DNA of 64,000 bases from Pseudomonas citronellolis (GTDB lineage Bacteria > Pseudomonadota > Gammaproteobacteria > Pseudomonadales > Pseudomonadaceae): positions 149,285 through 213,284 of the forward strand of contig NZ_FOLS01000008.1 of the NCBI RefSeq assembly GCF_900112375.1, given 5' to 3'. The number at the start of each line of letters is the position of its first letter. Positions within the stretch are counted from its first letter, which is position 1. Positions 24,759 through 33,586 of the stretch are shown piece after piece. Under the pieces are notes generated by a model. The model saw only the letters and a list, made by a program, of their open reading frames with translations, was not told where the DNA came from and ran no database searches. Position numbers and translations under genes: made by a program.

Positions 24759-25080
24759 CGGACCTCTCCTGTTTGGCGTTTCGTGATCCACTGAACGTCA
24801 AAGTCTTGTACCGATGATGGCTCTGTGCCGGCTTTTCGACAGTTATGTGAATGGGTTCACACTGGTCCGCTGTCCGGGGAAGGCGGCGGAAGAAAAAGCG
24901 GCCGCATCCGGGGTAATGCGGCCCAAGACGGAGTCGGCTTCCCTTCCGCCCCGTGGGTGGGCAGCTTATGCGACAGGGGAGATGGCAAAAAGCCGGTAAT
25001 TCCGACTAGTCCCTTGTGCAGGGCGCCCGGAAAGAAGGGAATCGGCTGTGCCATCAAGCGCTTACGCCCATGGCCCCGGC
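24759..25080. other. Intergenic region with a minus-strand terminator-like hairpin
   Basis: No gene is supported. On the minus strand GGCCGCAT...ATGCGGCC followed by GCTTTTT (about 24892-24921) looks like an intrinsic terminator. It would stop leftward transcription entering the LytTR promoter region. Confidence 0.45.
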
Positions 25081-25109
25081 TTTACCGCAACGAGTCGACT
25101 CGGTATAGT
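25081..25109 (+). promoter_or_regulatory. Promoter of tRNA-Leu
   Basis: TTTACC (25081-25086), a 17-base spacer and TATAGT (25104-25109) form a sigma-70 promoter about 60 bases before the tRNA. Confidence 0.7.
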
Positions 25110-25168
25110 CTCGGCCCTTCCACATTGCCCGGTGGCCGCGTTCTTCCGGCCTCGGCAATGCCCGCCCG

Positions 25169-25255
25169 GCTCGGATGGTGAAATTGGTAGACACAGCGCA
25201 CTTAAAATGCGCCGGCCTTACGGTCTTGCGGGTTCGAGTCCCGCTCCGAGCACCA
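25169..25255 (+). tRNA. tRNA-Leu (anticodon TAA)
   Basis: The 87-nt class II tRNA has acceptor stem GCTCGGA/TCCGAGC, anticodon loop CTTAAAA on a GCGCA/TGCGC stem, a long variable arm, a GGTTCGAGTCC T-arm and an encoded CCA. Confidence 0.95.
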
Positions 25256-25450
25256 GAATCCCCCCTCTGCATTCCCAGCTTCCCGATTCGGCAGCGTGAC
25301 AATCGGCCGCGCTGCCGATGCCTGCCGCCGCGTCATCCGCCGGCTTGCGCACGGGGCCTGCGTTCGACCATTGGTCAGAATGCAACTCGCTGAAATCTTT
25401 GAGAAATATTGTTGTCCTAGGGTGCTCGCACTTTGTCATGAGGACCTGAC

Positions 25451-25666
25451 GTGCAACGTGCAGCCCGCAACATCCGCAAGGTGCTGGACTCGGTAGCCAG
25501 CAACAACGAAGCCACTGCCATCGAAGTGATGCGCGCCGTGGAGCAAGTGCCCGATGAACTGCTGCGCCAGCGGTTGCTCAAGGCCATCCACCACCTGAAC
25601 CAGGATGCAGCCGAATTGCGCGCCCTGCGCGACGAGGTCACCGGCGCGGACATTCGCCTGGCCTGA
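25451..25666 (+). CDS. Small conserved-looking protein of unknown function (71 aa)
   Basis: The frame starts with GTG after AGGACCT and encodes an all-helical, acidic protein (NNEATAIEVMRAVEQVPDELLRQRLLKAIHHLNQDAAELRALRDEV). It has no signal peptide or membrane segment. The heptad-like Leu spacing suggests a short helical bundle. I do not recognise a family. It stands alone about 195 bases after tRNA-Leu. Confidence 0.6.
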   Translation: MQRAARNIRKVLDSVASNNEATAIEVMRAVEQVPDELLRQRLLKAIHHLNQDAAELRALRDEVTGADIRLA

Positions 25667-25792
25667 GGCCGTGTAGCCAGGGGAGCCGGCCTGCTCCGGG
25701 GCTGTCCAGCCTCGCCCGTCGGGCGAGAAAGCCGGGGCAGGGGCCTGTGCGGGGTTTCCGAAAAGCCTGAATGATGGCGGCCTGCTGCCGCC

Positions 25793-26011
25793 TCAGCGAT
25801 GACTCCACGTTAGCCAGCCGGCATGGCGCCTGCGCGGGGCCGCCTGCGGCTGCGCCTGGGGCGCCGGCGCCTCGTGGGGGTGGGCCTGGGCCTCGCTGCG
25901 CGAATGCAGCCGGGCCCGGCGCATGGGCACGCGCAGGAAGGCCCATAGCGTGACGCCCGCCAGCAGCAGCCAGCCGAAAATCATGAGTGTGACGAACGTG
26001 CCAGGATTCAT
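25793..26011 (-). CDS. Small inner-membrane protein (72 aa)
   Basis: The 72-residue protein begins MNPGTFVTLMIFGWLLLAGV, giving one transmembrane helix, and ends in a basic, Pro/Ala/Gln-rich tail (APAPQAQPQAAPRRRH). GAGG lies at a suitable distance from the ATG at 26011. It is divergent from the SOS-controlled UmuD-like gene with about 140 bases between starts. Function unknown. Confidence 0.6.
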   Translation of the reverse strand: MNPGTFVTLMIFGWLLLAGVTLWAFLRVPMRRARLHSRSEAQAHPHEAPAPQAQPQAAPRRRHAGWLTWSHR

Positions 26012-26118
26012 GCTGAAAGTCCTCGCCCCCACACGAAGGATAGACCACGCCGGCGCGGTTGCCGGCGGCTATCAATGGAGTGGCGGATGGCTTGCCGGGT
26101 TCACATTGTTTCTGGTAT

Positions 26119-26134
26119 CTGTATGTATGTACAG
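26119..26134 (+). promoter_or_regulatory. SOS (LexA) box before the UmuD-like gene
   Basis: CTGTATGTATGTACAG is a perfect CTGT-N8-ACAG LexA site, 20 bases before the start codon at 26155. It predicts DNA-damage induction. Confidence 0.88.
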
Positions 26135-26154
26135 TATTCCGAGGATGCCCCGTC

Positions 26155-26532
26155 ATGTCTCATACCGCTTTCCTTCCTGCCGCCGCCGATCCGTCGGCGT
26201 TCCTTCAGGCGCAGCCGCGGTCGCTGGATGACCTGCTCGAGCTGCACACGCCCCATACCTACATAGTCCGCGCACATGGCGATGGTATGACTGGCGCCGG
26301 CATCCACGACAACGACCTGCTGGTGGTGGACCGCGCCTGCCTGGCCAGCTCCGGCGAGGTGGTGGTGGCCGCGGTGAACGGCGAGCCGCTGATCCGCCGC
26401 CTGGACATCATCGATGGCGGCTACGCGCTGCTGCCGGCCAACGACCGCTACCCGCCGATCCGCATCGGCGAGGGCGACGAACTGGCGATCTGGGGCGTGG
26501 TGCGCTGGAACCTGCACCGCCTGGCCAGTTGA
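26155..26532 (+). CDS. UmuD-like S24-fold protein with catalytic dyad replaced
   Basis: The 125-residue protein aligns with UmuD: YIVRAHGDGMTGAGIHDNDLLVVD and VVVAAVNGEPLIRRLDI, then IWGVV near the end. The catalytic Ser is Gly44 (GDGM instead of GDSM) and the Lys is Arg81. The Cys-Gly self-cleavage site of the N-terminal arm is not visible. It should therefore not self-cleave. No umuC follows; the next gene, dnaE2, converges from the other strand with only 4 bases between stop codons. The SOS box ahead and the neighbouring imuA-imuB-dnaE2 genes suggest a structural or regulatory role in damage-induced mutagenesis. GAGGATG serves as the ribosome site. Confidence 0.83.
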   Translation: MSHTAFLPAAADPSAFLQAQPRSLDDLLELHTPHTYIVRAHGDGMTGAGIHDNDLLVVDRACLASSGEVVVAAVNGEPLIRRLDIIDGGYALLPANDRYPPIRIGEGDELAIWGVVRWNLHRLAS

Positions 26533-26536
26533 GCCA

Positions 26537-29500
26537 CTAGCGGAAATCGCGGCTGGGCACGTCCAGGCCGCTGAGCAGGGGCGTCAGGTCGACCAGTTGC
26601 TCGGCGATCACGTGGCGCACGCCGCTCTCGCTTTCCAGCCGGCCGCGCACCTGCAGCAGTTGCGCTTGCAGGAAGACGCGCCGCTGGCGCTCGGCCAGGT
26701 CGCGCCAGACCACCACGTTGACCAGGCCGAACTCGTCTTCCAGGGTGACGAAGGTAACGCCGCTGGCGGTCTGCGGCCGTTGCCGGCCGATGACCAGCCC
26801 GGCGACGCTGACCGGCCGGCTGTGCTCCAGGCCGGGCAACTCGCGGGAGCTGCGGCAGCGCAGCGCCTTCAACTGGCCGCGCAGCAGGTTCAGCGGGTGC
26901 GGGCCGAGGGTGGTGCCCAGGCTGGCGTAGTCGGTGAGCATTTCTTCGCCCAGGCTGGGCAGCGGCAGGCTCACCGCGGTCTCCGTCATCACATCCTGGC
27001 CGGCGAACAGCGGTAGCTGCGGCTCCACCCCGGCCACGGCCCAGCGCGCCCGGTGGCGGTGCCCGGCCAGGCCGCGCAGGGCGCCGGCGTCGGCCAGGCG
27101 TTCGCGGACCGCGGTGTCCAGGCCGGCCCGGTAGCTGAGGTCCTCGACGCTTTCGAAAGCCCGTCGCCCGCGGGCCTGGACGATGCGCAGGGCCAGCTCC
27201 TCGCGGAAGCCGCGGACCATGCGCAGCCCCAGGCGGATCGCCGGCTGCGCCTCGCCCTTGTCCTCCAGGCTGCAGTCCCAGTGGCTGTAGCGTACGTCCA
27301 CCGGCCGCACCTCGACGCCGTGGCGACGGGCATCCTGCAGGACCTGGTCGGGGCTGTAGAAGCCCATCGGCCAGCTGTTGACCAGGGCACAGGCGAAGGC
27401 TGCCGGCTCGTGGCATTTCAGCCAACTGCTGGCATAGGTGAGCAGGGCGAAGCTGGCGGCGTGGGACTCGGGGAAGCCATAGCTGCCGAAGCCTTTGATC
27501 TGTTCGAAGATGCGCGCGGCGAATTCGGCGGTATAGCCATTCTTCAACATGCCTGCGGTCAGGCGCAGGCGGTGTTTTTCCAGGCCGCCGTGGCGTTTCC
27601 AGGCGGCCATGGAGCGGCGCAGGTCGTCGGCTTCGCCGGCGGTGTAGTCGGCGGCCACTACCGCGACCTCCATGACCTGTTCCTGGAACAGCGGCACGCC
27701 CAGGGTGCGCCGGAACACCTGTTCCAGGGCCGGCGAGGGATAGGTGATCGGCTCCTCTCCATTACGCCGTCGCAGGTAGGGGTGGACCATGTCGCCCTGT
27801 ATCGGGCCCGGGCGGACGATGGCGACCTCGATCACCAGGTCGTAGAAGGTCTTCGGCCGTAGCCGCGGCAGCATGGCCATCTGTGCGCGGGACTCGATCT
27901 GGAACACGCCTATGGCGTCGGCGCGGCTGATCATTTCGTAGGTGGCCGCATCTTCCGGGGGGATGTTGGCAATGCTCATTGGCGTGCCGCGAAGGTGATG
28001 CACCAGGTCGAAACAGCGGCGCAGGGCACTGAGCATCCCGAGGGCGAGTACGTCGACCTTGAGCAGCTTCACTGCGTCGATATCGTCCTTGTCCCACTGG
28101 ATCACGGTGCGTTCGGGCATGGACGCGTTCTCGACCGGGACCAGGCTGGTCAATGGCTGCTCGGAGATGACGAAGCCGCCGGGATGTTGCGACAGGTGGC
28201 GGGGAAAGCCGATCAGCTCGGCGGTGAGCGCTAGCACCCTGCGCATGACCGGGCTCTGTGGATCGAAGCCCGCTTCGCGCAGTTGCTCTTCGGGTGGCGT
28301 TTGCTCGCTCCAGCGCCCGCAGCATCCGGCCAGGGCGTCCACCTGGTCGGGCGGCAAGCCCAGGGCCTTGGCTATGTCGCGCATGGCGCCTGCGCCGCGG
28401 TAGCTGCTGACCACGGCGGTCAGGGCTGCACGCTGGCGGCCATAGCGACGGAAGACGTACTGGATGACCTCTTCGCGCCGCTCGTGCTCGAAGTCGACGT
28501 CGATGTCCGGCGGCTCGTTGCGTTCGCGGGAGATGAAGCGGCCGAAAAGCAGCTTGCTGCGCGATGGGTCCAGTTCGGTGATGCCCAGGGCGAAGCACAC
28601 CGCGGAGTTGGCAGCCGAGCCACGTCCCTGGCAGAGAATGCCCTGGCTGCGGGCGAACTGGACGATGTCGTGGACCGTGAGGAAGTAGTTCTCGTACTCC
28701 AGTTCGGCGATCAGCAGCAGTTCCTTGCCGATGCGTTTGAGCACCTTCTTCCGCGCCCCCTCAGGCCAGCGCCTGCGGATGCCGGCATAGGTCATCTGGC
28801 ACAGCCAGGACTTCGGCGTATGCCCCTCGGGCACCAGTTCGCGGGGATACTGGTAGCGCAGTTGCTCGAAATCGAAACTGCAGCGCCCCGCGATCCGCAC
28901 CGTCTCCTCCAGCAACGGCGCCGGATACAACTCGGCCAACACTTCCCGCGGGCGCAGGTGGCGTTCGCCGTTGGGAAACAGGTAGGCGCCGGCCTCGCTG
29001 ACCGGCAGGTGCTGACGGATGGCCGTCATGCAGTCCTGCAGGGCGCGGCGGCCGCGGCTGTGCATGTGCACGTCGCCGCAGGCCACGGCGGCGATGCCAT
29101 GGCGGGTGGCCTGGGCCAGCAGGGCTTGCAGGCGGGCGCTGTCATCCGCGCCGCGGTGCAGCTCGACGCCTAGCCAGAGGCGTTGCGGGAAGCGTTCGCG
29201 CAGCCAGGTTCCGTCGGTATCCGTTGGTGCGTCGGGCAGCCAGATCGCCAGCAGGCCCTCCAGGTCGGCCTGCAGGTCTTCGCGCAGCAGGCGGTAGCTG
29301 CCCTTTTCGGCCCGGCGCCGGGCGTGGGTGATGAGCCGGCAGAGGTTCTGGTAGCCGGCGAGGTTCTCGGCCAGCAGCACCAGCTTGGGGCCGGCCTCGA
29401 TGCGCACCTCGCTGCCGACGATCAGCGCCAGCTTGCATTCCTTCGCCGCCTGCCAGGCGCGGACGATGCCGGCCAGGCTGCATTCGTCGGTGATCGCCAG

Positions 29501-29611
29501 GGCGCGGTAGCCCAGGCGCGCGGCGCGTTCGAAGAGCTCGCTGGCGCTGGAGGCGCCGCGCTGGAAACTGAAGTTCGACAGGCAATGCAGCTCGGCGTAG
29601 GCGGGAGTCAT
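26537..29611 (-). CDS. dnaE2: Error-prone DNA polymerase DnaE2
   Basis: The 1,024-residue C-family polymerase makes translesion and mutagenic DNA synthesis with ImuA and ImuB. The N-terminal PHP domain begins [17 protein letters not shown]. The palm has [15 protein letters not shown], and [17 protein letters not shown] and HPGGFVISE are typical. A C-terminal OB-fold follows ([13 protein letters not shown]). QLPLF at about residue 865 fits a beta-clamp-binding pentapeptide. ATG 29611 overlaps the imuB stop (ATGA), so translation is coupled. A much longer in-frame extension into imuB is not real. Confidence 0.95.
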   Translation of the reverse strand: MTPAYAELHCLSNFSFQRGASSASELFERAARLGYRALAITDECSLAGIVRAWQAAKECKLALIVGSEVRIEAGPKLVLLAENLAGYQNLCRLITHARRRAEKGSYRLLREDLQADLEGLLAIWLPDAPTDTDGTWLRERFPQRLWLGVELHRGADDSARLQALLAQATRHGIAAVACGDVHMHSRGRRALQDCMTAIRQHLPVSEAGAYLFPNGERHLRPREVLAELYPAPLLEETVRIAGRCSFDFEQLRYQYPRELVPEGHTPKSWLCQMTYAGIRRRWPEGARKKVLKRIGKELLLIAELEYENYFLTVHDIVQFARSQGILCQGRGSAANSAVCFALGITELDPSRSKLLFGRFISRERNEPPDIDVDFEHERREEVIQYVFRRYGRQRAALTAVVSSYRGAGAMRDIAKALGLPPDQVDALAGCCGRWSEQTPPEEQLREAGFDPQSPVMRRVLALTAELIGFPRHLSQHPGGFVISEQPLTSLVPVENASMPERTVIQWDKDDIDAVKLLKVDVLALGMLSALRRCFDLVHHLRGTPMSIANIPPEDAATYEMISRADAIGVFQIESRAQMAMLPRLRPKTFYDLVIEVAIVRPGPIQGDMVHPYLRRRNGEEPITYPSPALEQVFRRTLGVPLFQEQVMEVAVVAADYTAGEADDLRRSMAAWKRHGGLEKHRLRLTAGMLKNGYTAEFAARIFEQIKGFGSYGFPESHAASFALLTYASSWLKCHEPAAFACALVNSWPMGFYSPDQVLQDARRHGVEVRPVDVRYSHWDCSLEDKGEAQPAIRLGLRMVRGFREELALRIVQARGRRAFESVEDLSYRAGLDTAVRERLADAGALRGLAGHRHRARWAVAGVEPQLPLFAGQDVMTETAVSLPLPSLGEEMLTDYASLGTTLGPHPLNLLRGQLKALRCRSSRELPGLEHSRPVSVAGLVIGRQRPQTASGVTFVTLEDEFGLVNVVVWRDLAERQRRVFLQAQLLQVRGRLESESGVRHVIAEQLVDLTPLLSGLDVPSRDFR

Positions 29612-31023
29612 GCGAACCAGCCGTGGATCAGCCACGGCCCCTCGCTGCCGACCTCGCGGTAGACCCAGGCCTGCTGGCCGGCGCGGGTCTGCACCCGGTA
29701 GTAGTCGCGGCGCAGGTCGGCGCCGTCCCACCAGCCGGACTCGATGCGCTCCGGCCCGGCGAGCACCCTGGGCAGGCTTTCGCGCAGCGCCTGTGGCTGC
29801 AACAGCAGCCACCCGGGGCGCGGCCCGCAGGGCGGCAAGGGCAGGGCGCGCGGGCTTTCCCGGGGTTGCCAGGCCTGCTCCGGGCGGTGCTCGGCGAGGG
29901 CGCCCAGGCCATGCACGGCCTCGTCGCCAAGGCGCGCGCGCAGGCGTTCGCGCAACTGCTCCCAGGGCTGCGTCTGCTGGGGGCGCTCGTCGAACAGCTG
30001 GCGCCGTTCGGGGGCGAAGGATGGCAGGTCGTCGGCCTGCAGGCGCACGGCGTGTACCACGGCGGACAGTTGCAAATGCTCCAGGCGGCCGCGGCTCAGC
30101 TCGAAGAGCATGGCAGGCTCGCGTTCGGCGCTGAGCAGGCCGACCGGCATGCAGGTGTCGCCGCGGCCGTGGTGCTCCAGGTACAGCTCGAAGCGCTGCA
30201 CGCCGCTGTCGCGCCCGGCGAGGAAGGCGGCGAGGTCGCCGGTCAGGCGACGCAGGGGGAAGAGCAGGGCCTGGGTCGATTCGACGTCGAAGTTCAGCTC
30301 GATGCGGCTTTCGAAGCGCTCCGGCGGCCGGTAGAAGTCCAGGGCCAGCGGCCGCTGGCCGAGCAGGCTGTCGACCTGCCGCAGCAGTTCCGCCGGAAAG
30401 CGCCGGGCCAAACCATCGCGGGACAGGGCGAGCAGTTGCTGCAGGCTGCGCAGGCCCATGCGCGCCAGGCTGGCCACGCTTTCCCGGGGCAGCCCGCAGC
30501 GCTCCAGGGGCAGACGGCCGAGGGCGCTGCGCAGGGCTTGCGGCCGTTCCACCAGCAGGCCGTCGCCGACGTTGACCAGTACCCGCGCGGCGGCGGGATT
30601 GGGCGCCACGCCGATGCGGTGGCTGAAGCCCAGGGCCCGCAGTTCCTCGCGCAGGCGGGCCTCGAAGCGCGGCCAGGGGCCGAACAGCGCCAGGCTGGAG
30701 GCGACCTCCAGCAGCAGCGCGCGCGGGTAATGCTGGCTGACCTGGGAGCTGAAGCCGTAGGCCCAGGCGGCGAGCAGGTCCTGGCTGCGCTGGATGGCCG
30801 CCTGGTCGTACTCGGCGCAGTCGAAATCGCGGCACAGGGCGCGCGCCGCGGTCAGCGACAGGCCGGGGCGCAGGCCGAGCCGGCGGGCCGCCGGGTTGAC
30901 CGCCTGCAGCACGCGCCGCTGCGGCGGGCCGGCGAGCAGGGCGAGGGGCGCCTCGGGATCGCTGCGCTGGCGCAGGACGGCGTCCATGGCCAGCTGTGGC
31001 AGGAGAATGCAGGCCCAGAGCAT
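29608..31023 (-). CDS. imuB: ImuB, Y-family polymerase-like mutasome protein
   Basis: The 471-residue protein has the Y-family fold ([47 protein letters not shown]) but lacks the acidic catalytic set: the segment equivalent to SIDEAF reads VASSLALFG. Known ImuB proteins are inactive as polymerases and connect DnaE2 to the sliding clamp. The C-terminus ends PWLIHGWFA, a typical ImuB tail. It lies between imuA (7 bases) and dnaE2 (overlap) on one SOS-driven transcript. Confidence 0.93.
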   Translation of the reverse strand: MLWACILLPQLAMDAVLRQRSDPEAPLALLAGPPQRRVLQAVNPAARRLGLRPGLSLTAARALCRDFDCAEYDQAAIQRSQDLLAAWAYGFSSQVSQHYPRALLLEVASSLALFGPWPRFEARLREELRALGFSHRIGVAPNPAAARVLVNVGDGLLVERPQALRSALGRLPLERCGLPRESVASLARMGLRSLQQLLALSRDGLARRFPAELLRQVDSLLGQRPLALDFYRPPERFESRIELNFDVESTQALLFPLRRLTGDLAAFLAGRDSGVQRFELYLEHHGRGDTCMPVGLLSAEREPAMLFELSRGRLEHLQLSAVVHAVRLQADDLPSFAPERRQLFDERPQQTQPWEQLRERLRARLGDEAVHGLGALAEHRPEQAWQPRESPRALPLPPCGPRPGWLLLQPQALRESLPRVLAGPERIESGWWDGADLRRDYYRVQTRAGQQAWVYREVGSEGPWLIHGWFA

Positions 31024-31030
31024 GGCGACC

Positions 31031-31648
31031 TCAGTTCAGGGCAGCCAGCGGCAGGGGGCTGGCCGGGGCGAGGCCGCCACGGCACTTGAGCACCCGCAAC
31101 TGTGCCGGGCGGGCTTCGAGGGCCAGGCGCAGGGCAGCCGGCGAGGGGTTGAGCGCCTCGCGCAGCGGGCGGAAGGCGAAGGCCAGCGTCTGGCCGCTTT
31201 CCGCCGCCACCTGCAGGCGGCGCAGGGCGCGGTCGTCGGCCTGCTGCGGCCAGCACAGCACGGCGCCGCAGCAGCCCGAACGCAGGCATTGCTCGGTCGC
31301 CCAGAGCGCATCGCGGCCGCTGGCCTCGACCCACACCAGGTGTTGCAAGTCGACGCCGGCCGCCAGCCAGGCGCGGGGGTAGGGAATGTGCGGCGGCGCC
31401 ACCAGCACCACGCGCTCGCCGGCGTGGCTCAAGCGCGCCAGGGTCGGCCAGAGCAGCTGCAGCTCACCGATGCCCTCGGCGCCATGGAGGATCTCGCTCA
31501 GCGCCGACTCCGGCCAGCCGCCGCCGGGCAGCAGGGCGTCCAGACGGGCGTGGCCGGTGGGCTGGGCCGCGCTGGGCGCGGTGCCGGCCTGGCCTTTCCA
31601 GACGCGTCGCTGGTCGAGCAGCGCACCCAGGTCTACGGCGAGGCCCAT
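31031..31648 (-). CDS. imuA: ImuA (SulA/RecA-like mutasome protein)
   Basis: The 205-residue protein has the RecA/SulA-like pattern of ImuA: HARLDALLPGGGWPESALSEILHG, ERVVLVAPPHIPYPRAWLAAGVD and LKCRGG near the C-terminus. It is the first gene of the imuA-imuB-dnaE2 transcript, with the LexA box at 31704. I chose the ATG at 31648; an upstream in-frame TTG at 31699 would begin beside the LexA box and is unlikely. Known ImuA proteins help assemble the mutasome. Confidence 0.9.
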   Translation of the reverse strand: MGLAVDLGALLDQRRVWKGQAGTAPSAAQPTGHARLDALLPGGGWPESALSEILHGAEGIGELQLLWPTLARLSHAGERVVLVAPPHIPYPRAWLAAGVDLQHLVWVEASGRDALWATEQCLRSGCCGAVLCWPQQADDRALRRLQVAAESGQTLAFAFRPLREALNPSPAALRLALEARPAQLRVLKCRGGLAPASPLPLAALN

Positions 31649-31703
31649 GGTCGGCACCGGTGGTGGGAAAGGCGGAAGCAGCGCAAGATGGAATCTCAAA
31701 ATA

Positions 31704-31719
31704 CTGTATGAAAATACAG
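31704..31719 (-). promoter_or_regulatory. SOS (LexA) box of imuA-imuB-dnaE2
   Basis: CTGTATGAAAATACAG, a perfect CTGT-N8-ACAG, lies 56 bases upstream of the imuA start. Confidence 0.9.
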
Positions 31720-32048
31720 TATCTGGTCTCGTCCCTATCCGGTCAATACGGCCGGATCGCTCCGCCGCGACGATCCGCCGGAAGGCTGAGCCAGGTCAGC
31801 CTGGGCCGTGGCGATGTCCTTCAGAGTGCGTAGGTCGAGGCCGACAGACGGTCGCCGAGGGCAACCAGTGCTGACTTTTTGCCAGTATCGGCCGAACTTG
31901 CCGGCGCCGCGGCGGTCTGACTAGCCGTTGCCCATCCCCGACGGGCCTGCGCTTCCGCTGGCGGGCACGCAGTGCGGGCATTGTAAGCCGCACGCGGGCT
32001 CATTAGACTGCGCGCCATTCACACCCTCGTTCATGTCGAAGGACTTCC
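31720..32048. other. Intergenic region upstream of galU
   Basis: About 330 bases between the SOS box and galU hold no supported gene. Frames here are short and Arg/Pro-rich, as in shadow frames. The region must contain the galU promoter, but I see no unambiguous -35/-10 pair. Confidence 0.4.
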
Positions 32049-32888
32049 ATGATCAAGAAATGTCTGTTCCCGGCTGCCGGCTACGGCACCCGCTTCCTTC
32101 CGGCCACCAAGGCCATGCCCAAGGAAATGCTGCCGATCGTCAACAAGCCGCTGATCCAGTACGGCGTCGAAGAGGCGCTGGAAGCCGGGCTGTCGGAGAT
32201 CGGCATTGTCACCGGCCGCGGCAAGCGTTCGCTGGAAGACCATTTCGACATCAGCTACGAGCTGGAAACCCAGATCCGCAACACCGACAAGGAAAAGTAC
32301 CTGGTCGGTATCCGCCGCCTGATCGATGAGTGCACCTTCTCCTACACCCGTCAGATCGAGATGAAGGGCCTGGGCCACGCCATCCTCACCGGCCGCCCGC
32401 TGATCGGCGACGAGCCCTTCGCCGTGGTCCTGGCGGACGACCTCTGCCTGAACCTGGAAGGCGACAGCGTCCTGAAGCAGATGGTCAAGCTGTACAACCA
32501 GTTCCGCTGCTCCATCGTGGCCATCCAGGAAGTGCCGCCGGAAGAGACCAACAAGTACGGCGTGATCGCCGGCGAGATGATCCGCGACGACATCTACCGC
32601 GTGAACAACATGGTCGAGAAGCCCAAGCCGGAAGAAGCGCCGTCGAACCTGGCGATCATCGGCCGCTACATCCTGACCCCGGACATCTTCGAGCTGATCG
32701 AGCAGACCGAGCCGGGCAAGGGTGGCGAGATCCAGATCACCGACGCCCTGATGAAGCAGGCCCAGGACGGCTGCGTGCTGGCCTACAAGTTCAAGGGCAA
32801 GCGCTTCGACTGCGGCAGCGCCGAGGGCTACATCGAGGCGACCAACTTCTGCTACGAGAACCTCTACAAGACCGGCAAGGCCTGGTAA
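32049..32888 (+). CDS. galU: UTP-glucose-1-phosphate uridylyltransferase
   Basis: The 279-residue enzyme makes UDP-glucose for LPS and exopolysaccharide synthesis. It has the nucleotidyltransferase start AAGYGTRFLPATKAMPKEMLP and KPLIQYGVEEA. VVLADDLCLNLEGD holds the metal-binding Asp, and GIVTGRGKRSLEDHFD and VEKPKPEEAPSNLAIIGRY follow. The length is normal. It is a single-gene unit ended by a strong hairpin at 32912. Confidence 0.96.
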   Translation: MIKKCLFPAAGYGTRFLPATKAMPKEMLPIVNKPLIQYGVEEALEAGLSEIGIVTGRGKRSLEDHFDISYELETQIRNTDKEKYLVGIRRLIDECTFSYTRQIEMKGLGHAILTGRPLIGDEPFAVVLADDLCLNLEGDSVLKQMVKLYNQFRCSIVAIQEVPPEETNKYGVIAGEMIRDDIYRVNNMVEKPKPEEAPSNLAIIGRYILTPDIFELIEQTEPGKGGEIQITDALMKQAQDGCVLAYKFKGKRFDCGSAEGYIEATNFCYENLYKTGKAW

Positions 32889-32911
32889 CCCCAGCGCGTT
32901 CCCGGTCCGCC

Positions 32912-32939
32912 GAAGAAGCCACCCGCGGGTGGCTTCTTC
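32912..32939 (+). terminator. Terminator after galU
   Basis: GAAGAAGCCACC, loop, GGTGGCTTCTTC, then GTTTCC. The stem is strong and the U-run weak. Confidence 0.75.
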
Positions 32940-32972
32940 GTTTCCGGCCTCTGCACGATCCGTGGGCTTTTC

Positions 32973-33057
32973 GTAGGAGCGAGGGGGACGCCTAGTTCTT
33001 GCTCGCGAACGCTCTTTCCGGTGCATGGGCGGTTCGCGAGCAAGCTCGCTCCTACAA
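32973..33057. repeat. REP pair with an altered left arm
   Basis: The right arm is the normal inverted GTTCGCGAGC...GCTCCTAC. The left arm reads GTAGGAGCGAG, then GGGGACGCCTAGTTC, then TTGCTCGCGAAC. About 15 unrelated bases thus interrupt the usual repeat. Confidence 0.75.
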
Positions 33058-33068
33058 ACGCTGCCAGG

Positions 33069-33500
33069 CTATGGCGCTTGCGGGATCGGCATGTCTTCCG
33101 AGCCCGGCCCCAGGGGTTGGCCGTAGCTGAACTCGACGTAATTTCCACCAGGATCACGAATGCCACAGTAATAGCCAACAGGGTATGGCTCCTGGCGCGG
33201 CGCCCAGATCAGGCAGCCGGCGCGCTCGGCCTCGGCGGCGATGGCGTCGACCTTCTCGTGGCTGTCCACCGCGAAGCCGAAGTGGCTGTAGTCGTCGCTG
33301 GCCAGGTGGCGGGCCTCGCCGCCGGGCATGATGACGAAGATGAACTGGTGCTCCTTGCCCGGCTCGGCCATCCACACGATGCGCGAGCCCTTGCCCTCGC
33401 GCTGGTGGATCACGCGCATGCCGCAGAAGCGTTCGTAGAAGGCGATGCAGGCCTCCAGGTCCGGTACGTGCAGGGCCAGGTGGGTCAGGGTCGGGCGCAT
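33069..33500 (-). CDS. Glyoxalase/VOC-superfamily protein
   Basis: The 143-residue protein has the VOC pattern LTHLALHVPDLEACIAFYERFCGM, SHFGFAVDS and GIRDPGGNYVEFSYG, with His and Glu at metal-site positions. It lies between galU and gor, divergent from gor. It looks like a single-substrate lyase or dioxygenase of the glyoxalase I type, but the substrate is not known. A minor role in glutathione-linked detoxification would fit its position next to gor. Confidence 0.82.
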   Translation of the reverse strand: MRPTLTHLALHVPDLEACIAFYERFCGMRVIHQREGKGSRIVWMAEPGKEHQFIFVIMPGGEARHLASDDYSHFGFAVDSHEKVDAIAAEAERAGCLIWAPRQEPYPVGYYCGIRDPGGNYVEFSYGQPLGPGSEDMPIPQAP

Positions 33501-33586
33501 GGCGGCTTCCTCCTGTGGGCTCTGCTGGCAGGATAGGCCAGCGGTGATGAGGTATGCTGCCGGGCATCTGCCAGTGGAGAACGACG

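Noticed and set aside
24857..25057. A 66-codon minus-strand gene before tRNA-Leu
   Set aside because: Pro-rich, no ribosome site, and it contains the terminator-like hairpin.
26155..26532. A LexA repressor
   Set aside because: It lacks the N-terminal winged-helix DNA-binding domain and aligns with UmuD over its whole length.
26537..30835. A 1,432-codon frame on the minus strand that extends dnaE2 far upstream
   Set aside because: The extension is Arg/Pro/Gly-rich and covers imuB in another frame. DnaE2 similarity begins at the ATG at 29611, which overlaps the imuB stop.
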